A stretch of DNA of 64,000 nucleotides, from positions 30,662,283-30,726,282 of the forward strand of contig OU612066.1 of NCBI GenBank assembly GCA_914767715.1. Reading direction: 5' to 3'. The first letter of the stretch is position 1. Each line of letters opens with the position of its first letter. Below are positions 56,546 to 64,000 of the stretch, one piece after another. The stretch comes from Membranipora membranacea. Its lineage: Eukaryota; Bryozoa; Gymnolaemata; Cheilostomatida; Membraniporidae. Both the position numbers and the translations under genes were made by a program. The notes under the pieces are model-generated. The model made no database searches, was not told the origin of the DNA, and saw only the letters and a list, made by a program, of their open reading frames with translations.

Positions 56546-58970
56546 TGTTGAACCCACAAACGTCAAAACGTCGCAATCTGGCGTTCCACTAACGTCGCAA
56601 TCCAAAAAACGTCGCAACGAAGGGTTTTTAAAGCGTCGCAAACCCACAAACGTCGCAATTTTTCAAACGTCGCAATAGCTCAAACCCACTAACGTCGCAA
56701 ATGTCGCAACTCAACAAAAATACGAAGTTGTCTTCTCATTTGATGCAAATTGGTGATGATGATATGTTGCGAGAAGTAGAAAGGAGCATACAAACTTCAA
56801 AACACGGTGGGGAATTGAATATCAACATTATATATTGTGCTATGGATAATTGTTGAGTATTTTACAGGTTATTTGAATCATTTTTTTCACTTCCTAGGGC
56901 TGTTTGTTGTTACCTCAGAATCCATTAATGCTGTCATAAAAGGGATGCTAATCACTATCTAGCAGATATAGTGATATTCCAATTTCTAATGTACCTTAAT
57001 CTTTGATTTAGCCAATGGCTGAAGTCTTCAAGAGGTATTGACACAGTTGGATTGAGTGCTATATTTTTTCTTCTTGCTGACATGGCCTTAATCCATCAAA
57101 TTGCACAGCCTTCCCATGATGCAACGCTTTGGATTTCCCAGATAAATAAACTCAAACTTGTTTTACATACCATGCACCATGTAATTTTTTAATTTTCATT
57201 TTGTTGGGAGGTGTTTCCTCACAAAGTAAAATAGAATGACTCATAACATGTTTTCTACACCCCACTTATGAAATAAAATGGTATGATAAAGTTCATCCAT
57301 TCTCCCTGGTTGAACGTTATTAATTATATTAATGAACCTTGATTACAAACAGATGCACATGAACAACCATCTGAGAGCCCTGAGCGTGTTTATTGAGTTA
57401 ATTTTATTTTGATCAATGGAAACAAAAACCTGTGTTCCTAGACAATACTGTGTGCCATGAGAATGTTTTGTCTTATATATAATATATATCTATGATATAG
57501 GCGCTGGCTGACCATGTTAGATTTATTTATCAATATGGATAATAAGTAGGCTATGGCTACAGCAGATCTTCTCAGCTCTTTATTATTTTATTCATTGACC
57601 CTCCTCCATACCACTGAATAGATAGTATAGGCAGCCCACTGTATGTATAGGTACAATAGATAGATACTGCTTAACTTGCTGGCTAGTTAGGCAGAAGCAG
57701 GTTGAATTTTTAGAGGTAGGATAATAGTCTTTGGGTACCCAGGCATAGTTGAGCTGCAATTTTTTTAAATTGATTTCATTACTATACAAGCAAATCACGA
57801 TATGTCAAAAAATTTCATCTGCTGGTCCCTTACCCTGTCTTGACAAGCTTTGTCGGAGGGGTTCCCCTCTCCTTCCAGCAATGCTTGTCAAGAAATGCCA
57901 CTGTTTGCCATTGTCTTGCAGGATGTGGCACTTTGAAGACTTCTCTTTCAGAGAGTATACAATAACAGATTCAATAAAATTTAAGAGGTTAACGGTTCCC
58001 ATAATGCATATAATGGATATGGAATTACCAAAGTATTTTGAGGCCAATTATAATTTGACTTCAATTTTTTAGGGAAACCCATTTATTATATAACCATGGC
58101 CATTAACAATAAGCCGCTGGGTCACAAAGCGATTTTAATTCTGTAAATTTTCAACTGCACTATCATTGTCATCTCTTGTCCATAACCCAGGATTTGAGTT
58201 TACAAACTGCATATAATTCTAGTGATGAAAATACAATTGCCGTTATGCAATGCAAGGTGTAATATCGCATCCTACTGTATGCTAATGGTTCCTATGGTAT
58301 CCTGTTGAGGTTTTATTATCAATCCATAAAACCATAAAGTTGCATCTTGGGAATGATGTAAAAATTCCTTATTCAGTAGATAAAGGGTAAGTCATAAAGA
58401 GATAAAGGGATTCATGCATAAATGATTCAACATTTATGGCATTTCAAGTTGTGTAAAAGCCTCTTAACAATTTTAAGCATAGCCTATATCAAACATGACA
58501 GTATATTTCAAGCTTGACATGTATGCAGATATTTGCCTTACTTGTGGTAAATCTTGATTAGCACCCATTTATGACAGCATTAATGGATTCTGAGGTAACA
58601 ATAAACAACCCTAGAAAGTGAAAAAATGATTCAAATAACCTGAAAAATACACAACAATTATGCATGGCACAATATATAATGCTGATATTCAATTCCCCAC
58701 CGTGTTTTGCAGTTTGTATGCTCCTTTCTATTTCTCGCAACATATCATCATCACCAATTTGCATCAAATGAGAGGACAACTTCGTATTTTTGTTGAGTTG
58801 CGACATTTGCGACGTTAGTGGGGTCGAGCTATTGCGACGTTTAAAAAATTGCGACGTTTGTGGGTTTGCGACGTATTAAAAACCCTTCGTTGCGATGTTT
58901 TTTGGATTGCGACGTTAGTGGAATGCTAGATTGCGACGTTTTGACGTTTGCGACGTTTGTGGGTTCAACA
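56546..58970. mobile_element. 2.4-kb foldback element with GTCGCAA-array ends
   Basis: Terminal inverted repeats begin TGTTGAACCCACAAACGTC (56546) and the mirrored end TCAACA closes at 58970, next to a run of 15 C; the left flank is CCCCC. Arms are about 420 nt and closely alike. The outer 170 nt of each arm repeat GTCGCAA eight times, often as ACTAACGTCGCAA or CAAACGTCGCAA. The inner part of the arms (56700-56970, 58555-58806) is single-copy. The arms share an open frame starting MSQLNKNTKLSSHLMQ, but four of five differences between arms in it change the amino acid, so it shows no sign of protein selection. The 1.6-kb interior holds a hairpin at 57838-57893 and an 80-codon minus-strand frame (57805-58047) of unknown nature. 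No transposase recognised. Confidence 0.8.
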
Positions 58971-58985
58971 CCCCCCCCCCCCCCC
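58971..58985. repeat. Poly(C) run, 15 bases
   Basis: An uninterrupted C tract at the right border of the foldback element. The left border has five C, so a C-rich target or a slippage-expanded duplication is possible. Confidence 0.9.
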
Positions 58986-59967
58986 GGATCATCTATGATA
59001 TAAATGTGAGGTATCGAGCCATTAAAAAAAGAACTAATCTCAGAAAGAACTGCTTTCGCGCTGAAGCAGTGGCTGTTCTTAATGAATCATTTAATAGTGA
59101 AGGAATATATTTTTATTACCATACATTTTATATCATATTTTTTATAAGCTCACATCTTTTATCAGCAGGAAACATTTTATTTGTCATCATTGACACAATA
59201 AAGGTACATACATGTACAGTACAAGCCCATTATCCTGTCACTTCCATTACTTTTAATTACTGATTCTTTCCACATAAATTACAAATAAAACCATTTTCAT
59301 CTCCATCGGCAGGGGATAGTCGTACAATACTGTAATATATTATTTGTTGAGAATTCCAGCCTTTGCAGTTATTTAAAGTAGATATAAGTTGCAGTTCGCT
59401 CGGCTTGTACTGTCCATACCCCACCATTACATCAATTATGAGCACAGAGGGGAGGCAAGTTCTAACTCTATCCATAATTTATACCCAGATGGACTGTGAA
59501 TTTTCTCATTGTAAAAATACTGCATAACTTATGGAGAACTAGCTGTCTGACTATATATTGCTTTAGTCTTTGTGTAGTGTACACAAAACACAATCACTAT
59601 GTTTCCATGTGAGTTTCGAGATCAAGCTGAGTTGTCACCACTTGGCTCGATCTCGAAATATGCAGGCATTCCCATGTTAGAGCTGAGAAAAAACACTGTG
59701 TACCTTATGGCTAATTATGTGTAGGCGCTTTGTTTTCACCTCACTGTACCATACTCAATCTGGTATGCTGTTCCACGGGATATTGTTTCCTGATCAACAA
59801 ATGCAACCCTGCAGAGTTTAAACATGTATTTCAGGTGCTACCACACATGGAAGCAATCAAACATCAAATTTGGATGAAATCTTTTACTTGTATACAATTA
59901 ATCAGAAAATGGTTATGAGCAGTAATGCAGTGAAATTATTATTATTTTAGTCGAGGGGTCAGTTGCA

Positions 59968-61734
59968 ATGTCTGGGAGACTTTCTGACCAAGACGAGAAG
60001 TCTAAGTCTGCTTACGACGATAAGTTGAATAAAGATGCTGACCGGCTGAGAGCTGGTCCAGATGGGCAGACTGCAAAGGTTGCAATATCAGATCAGAGCC
60101 GTTTATGGAGTGATGATGATGGTGACTCAGAAGATGATGGTAAATACTGTTTAAGATGCAAACAATGTTCAATGTGAAGAAGAGGAAAATGGGAAAGTCT
60201 TACATAAACGCAAAATAAGGGGGATATATAGCCTGCCCATGCTAGGGGGATACCATGACATTATTTTCTTTGGTTTTTGTTTTACTTTTCACTAATAAAG
60301 ATCTACTCATATTCACTGTAGCCACAATATCTATCTGAGTAGTCTTAACACCTTCTAGATATGAGTATTTTACTCTCTGGTACTCACTGGTACTCACTGG
60401 TACATACTCTATACCCCTATAAAGTCAAAGGAAATCATTATTAATATGGTCATATTCGAATAAAGAAAAAAAAATTTTGTACTTGTAGCCTGGAGCGACA
60501 GGCCGAGACCCCAGAGTAAAAGATCTGTTTCTGCAACACACAGTTCAGGTGAATTTCTCAACCAGCCGTTTATATCATGCCTCAATCATAAATTAGCAAC
60601 AACTTAGGCGATTGTCATTTGGTCTTTCATTAGGATAAATATCAGGGACTTCTTGGTAGCGTTACTCTGGAGTTTGCACGAGTACGGGTTACCTTGGAAG
60701 CAACACCAACTGGGCATAGAATTTCCCATTGATTTACACTATGTAAGGATAGCCCTGTTCACACGTCCACGAGTTTTGGTGTTTTTGGTTTGGTTGGTGG
60801 CAATGTATTGTTCGGTATAGTATCAGTAGTTGTTTTCTGCTGTTTTAGCTCTAATCTTCACCACTTTGATCTTTGACTTTTTCTCTGTTCCATAGGCAAA
60901 TAAATTAACTTTGTCATTTATCATATTCAAAATAAATATAAATAAGTTGATTACATTAAATATTGCAGTAATAATGTGAAAACATGGCTAAGTTAAAAAA
61001 AATTTAAAACACCCATGACTATGACCATGAAAATTTCTAGGTCAAGGTTAAGTCATGGTCATATTCATGGGTGACTATGAAAATGACCCAGAATGAAAAT
61101 GACCTGAGATGAAAATAACCTGGAATGAAAATGACCGACATAATGAAAATGACCCGAGGTCAGGGTCATCTCAAGCTGTCCGACTCATTCCGATATTGGT
61201 AAGTTACAAAAAGTCTATAACCGGAAATGAAAATGACCCAACCAATCAGACAACTACATGAAAATGACCCAGCCAATCAGACACCTACATGATAATGACC
61301 CAACCAATCAGACACCTACATGAAAATGACCCAACCAATCCTTGAAGGTGTTACTGCACTACATAGTTAAAGGTAAAGTGAGGAATATTTATACAGCCTT
61401 GGCAGGCTGTCTGGGGTGGTGTGACATACCCCTACACAAGAGATCAAGCCTAGGCTAGTTACACACATGTATCAGTTTCACTTTGGTAACATTGCTATAA
61501 AGTTATCTATGAACTTAAGCCGTTTGGGTTAGGTGTAGAACTCTTATAACTAGAATTATCTAGACAAAGTTCACTGAACTACGATTTCTTTATTTTGTCT
61601 GTTATCCATAATATTTGATATTCCATTTAAAGTCCGTGAAACCTCTAATTGTTTAAAAAACATGAGTAACACTAATGATAATTTTGGTCCATATTTAGAG
61701 GCAGAAGTTCAGCGAGAGTTCAGATTAGAAATTT
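59968..61734 (+). CDS. 5' part of an unknown acidic protein, two or three exons
   Basis: Exon one starts at ATG 59968 (acceptor TATTTTAG upstream, so a 5' non-coding exon exists) and ends at 60139 before GTAAAT. Exon two is 60489-60548, between CTTGTAG and GTGAAT. A third candidate is 61699-61734, between TATTTAG and GTGAGT. All junctions are phase 1, which supports the chain. The protein begins MSGRLSDQDEKSKSAYDDKL, continues with a charged region and an acidic run SDDDGDSEDD, then WSDRPRPQSKRSVSATHSS and possibly EAEVQREFRLEI. It is polar throughout, with no signal peptide or membrane segment. I do not recognise the family. The rest of the gene lies to the right, and the BEL/Pao element on the opposite strand would then sit in its intron. 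The third exon is uncertain because it may fall inside the LTR. Confidence 0.5.
61010..61345. repeat. GAAAATGACC phrase array and 32-33-bp tandem repeat
   Basis: It opens with a hairpin (CACCCATGACTATGACCATG pairing with CATGGTCATATTCATGGGTG). Then GAAAATGACC or one-base variants occur about every 15-17 nt up to 61162. From 61228 a regular tandem repeat follows: GAAAATGACCCAACCAATCA plus GACACCTACAT, about 3.5 copies. Confidence 0.8.
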
Positions 61735-61903
61735 GTGAGTGCTAAGTTGGGTTTTTAATTACTTTTGCAGCAGCATGATAGATTTTTTGGAAGCTATAAA
61801 CGAGAATCGCAGTTTAGGTATTTTTTTTACATAATTGGCAAGCGTATAATTTGATAATAACATACTAGGCACAATGCCGCGGTTTACTTTGTTGTGGATT
61901 CTT

Positions 61904-61920
61904 ACATTCTCCCACTTTAA
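61904..61920 (-). mobile_element. Candidate polypurine tract and 3' LTR start of the BEL/Pao element
   Basis: On the minus strand AAAGTGGGAGAA is followed directly by TGTAAGAATCC. A purine run followed by TG is how the 3' LTR of retroviral-type elements starts, and it lies 190 nt past the end of the pol frame. The other end of the LTR could not be placed. Confidence 0.45.
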
Positions 61921-62108
61921 TTTTTTCTTATAAAAAATTCAAACATAAAGTTTATATAGATTATGACATGACATGATTTAAAAAGATGTCGATGATATCC
62001 GTTATACATGTAAATTCTAAATACTAAAGCTCTGAATAACTATGTAATTACAACCTTGTAATAATAGCTGGTGTGGTGTAATTATTAATAAATGTAAGGT
62101 TCTTACTC

Positions 62109-64000
62109 TTACTTTGTCAGGAGAAGTATCAGCTTCTGCACTGGTCTTGTTCTCAATATAGGGTTACCCTTCCTCTTACCAGCCTCAGTTATTTGACATG
62201 GGCTAGAAATCCTCACTGTAGCTGACCTCACTAGGTTATCTGTTCCAACTTTGGTTGCGTCAACCACTCCCATTGTCCATTGTCCTCGATCAGCATTTTC
62301 GTCTACAACTGCCACCACATCTCCCACCTTCAGGTTTGCGCAAGGAGAGGTCCACTTTTGTCGAGTTTCAACTTTTGCTAGGTAGTCCTTTCAATGGCTC
62401 CAAAACTCTTCAGCGAACTGTTGAGTTTTCTTGTACATGTTTCTTCCGTAGACTTCTTGATTGTTAATTTCGCCTTCTAATTTGTGGTTTGCCATGTATG
62501 ATTTCATGGTAAGAAGGTGGTTTGGAGTTATAATTCCTTCTTCCGGGTCGCTGAGGCTTGTGCATGTCAGAGGCTTACCGTTTAGAATGCTGGAGACCTC
62601 AAACATAGAGGTTCTGAGCGCCGCTGTATCCATTCTACCTGAGAACCTACCTTTCATTTTGTTGAACACATTGCTTATTGTTCTGATTACCCTCTCCCAA
62701 ACCTTGGTGACTAGCGCCTGGAGGGTTCGTCTTGAATGTAATCCTTCGCTCAAGAACGTGTTTTGCTCCTATGAAGTAAGTTCCGTTGTCTGAGAAGATT
62801 GTTGCGACCGGGCCTCTGATACTCTCTAAACACCTCAAAGCCTGGATAAAGCTCTCTGTTGATAAGTCGTTCACCACTTCGATGTGAATTGCTCTTGAGT
62901 AGAAGCACGTAAAAATTACACACCGCCGTTTCAGTTCTGTGCGTCGCTCCTTCACCATGAAGTGACAAAATGTATCTATTCCGATGTGAGTAAACGGCGG
63001 GCTAGGTTGAATTCTTTCCTTTGGCAACAAACCCATCTGCTGCTGCAACGGCATGCCTCTCAGCCGCTTGCAGGTGATACACGATCTTATTTGTGACTTG
63101 ATCAGACTCTGGGCATTTATGACATAAAAGCCAGCTTGTCTCAGTGCGGATTGAGTAAAAATCCTCCCCTGGTGCTTCACTGTGTCGTGGTAGTGTCTGA
63201 TGAGTAAGGTAGCCAGGTGACTTGCCTTGCTCACCAATGCTGGTCTTAACTCCTTCTCTGTAAGAGCTGATGTGGGGCGCGCTCTACTGCCTACTCTTAA
63301 TATCCCTCTGTCATCAAGATAGGGTGACAGTTGACGTATTTTGCTGTCCTTACTAATGTGGCGACCAGCTTGAATAGAGTCTATTACCGACTAAAAGTGT
63401 TTTCTCTGATCGAGTTTGATGAGTAGTTCCTCTGTCTCCTGCAAATCTTGGCCTGATAACGGTTGAAGTTTCCATATAGGTTTCTGTTTATCCTTCGCTC
63501 TTTTGCTGATCAGACGCAGCTGGGTAACGGCTTTGATGATACTGCCCCACTTTGAAAAATTTTCCATTTTGATGCCTTGGTTGACTTGGGTAGCATTCAC
63601 GGTGACGGTCTTGCGCAACTCTGGATGGGTTGATGGGATATCAAAACTGTTGGGGTTGCTGTGTTAGCTCATCTTTTAGATCTACTTTCCATAAGAACCC
63701 GGGGCCAATGAACCACCTGGAGTCACACAGTTGGTGAACTGTGCTACCTCTAGAGGCTATGTCGGCAGGATTAGTAGTACCGGCTATGTGGTTCCATTGT
63801 TGAGGTTCTGTCGGCTTTCTGATCTGAGTTACTCTGTTTGTCACATAGGGCGAGAATTTAGTAGTTTCGTTCTTGATATATCCTAGCACAATGGTGCTGT
63901 CAGACCAGAAGTTAGTGGCATCGATCTCAATGTCTAGTTCTTCCTTCAGTTTCATGTGAAGTTTAGTAGCCTTGAAGCTCCATCCTTGGTATAGTCGGGG
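62109..64000 (-). pseudogene. BEL/Pao retrotransposon pol, RNase H to integrase C-terminus
   Basis: Continues beyond the window. In minus-strand order: a Pao-type RNase H region (FWSDSTIVLGYIKNETTKF, VTNRVTQIRK, NPADIASRG, WFIGPGFLW), then the connector LSPYLDDRGILRVGSRARP. The integrase follows, with its finger (HYHDTVKHQG...CITCKRLRG) and the catalytic Asp residues in GIDTFCHF and FSDNGTYF, then NPPGASHQ and, in a shifted frame, VWERVIRTISNVF. It ends with the BEL-specific tail LKVGDVVAVVDENADRGQW. A frameshift lies near 62710, stops near 63391 and 63640, and the spacing between the second Asp and the Glu of VWE is short (about 33 residues), suggesting a small deletion. It is inactive as it stands. 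Confidence 0.9.

Noticed and set aside
57805-58047. 80-codon minus-strand frame inside the foldback element as a transposase
   Set aside because: No catalytic motif or family resemblance; it spans a hairpin that gives long frames on both strands.
58558-58806. 82-codon minus-strand frame in the right arm of the foldback element as a gene
   Set aside because: The left arm carries the same frame, and in the first 50 codons four of five differences change the amino acid and one copy has a stop. This is not the pattern of a protein under selection.

Overview
This window reads as AT-rich nuclear DNA from an invertebrate animal, most likely marine. Genes are split by GT-AG introns, AATAAA poly(A) signals are present, and the intergenic and intronic space is full of foldback elements, tiny palindromic insertions, LINE relics and LTR-retrotransposon pol. 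The phylum cannot be fixed from the sequence alone. The protein set (mitochondrial aspartate aminotransferase, syndecan, MRPL16, selenoprotein H) is general to animals.

Layout. 0.6-1.1 kb: the last two exons of an unrecognised + strand gene. 6.8-7.9 kb: one large coding exon (+) for a two-pass membrane protein resembling TMEM200. 9.1-20.5 kb: a complete ten-exon GOT2 gene on the minus strand (429 aa), convergent with the TMEM200-like gene and carrying two large foldback elements in its introns. 20.6-34.7 kb: a repeat-rich region with relics of a Ty3/Gypsy element and three LINE fragments, arrays of short repeated phrases, a hAT-like MITE and one mutated orphan exon. 34.8-44.0 kb: a syndecan gene (+) lacking its first exon; one ectodomain exon carries a short thyroglobulin type-1-like CWC motif. 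47.7-50.9 kb: complete MRPL16 (+, 251 aa). 52.3-53.9 kb: complete selenoprotein H (+, 158 aa) with an in-frame UGA in a CxxU motif and a good type II SECIS candidate about 350 nt past the stop. 56.5-59.0 kb: a 2.4-kb foldback element whose ends are arrays of GTCGCAA. 60.0-61.7 kb: the 5' coding exons of an unknown acidic protein (+). 61.9-64.0 kb: a decayed BEL/Pao retrotransposon (minus) running off the window.

The most unusual material is not coding. First, perfect or near-perfect palindromes of only about 12-31 bp sit between 7-9-bp direct repeats, like transposons reduced to their two ends. One lies inside one arm of a larger hairpin whose other arm preserves the empty site, so the insertion is documented within the window. 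Second, several loci are built from a short phrase repeated at irregular spacing (GTCGCAA, TTCCGCT, GAAAATGACC, a TGCCGC-containing 140-mer), two of them as the arms or core of foldback elements and a third as a distant inverted pair.

The host genes do not form one pathway. GOT2 and MRPL16 act in mitochondria, selenoprotein H is expected to be a nuclear or nucleolar redox protein, and syndecan is a cell-surface proteoglycan.
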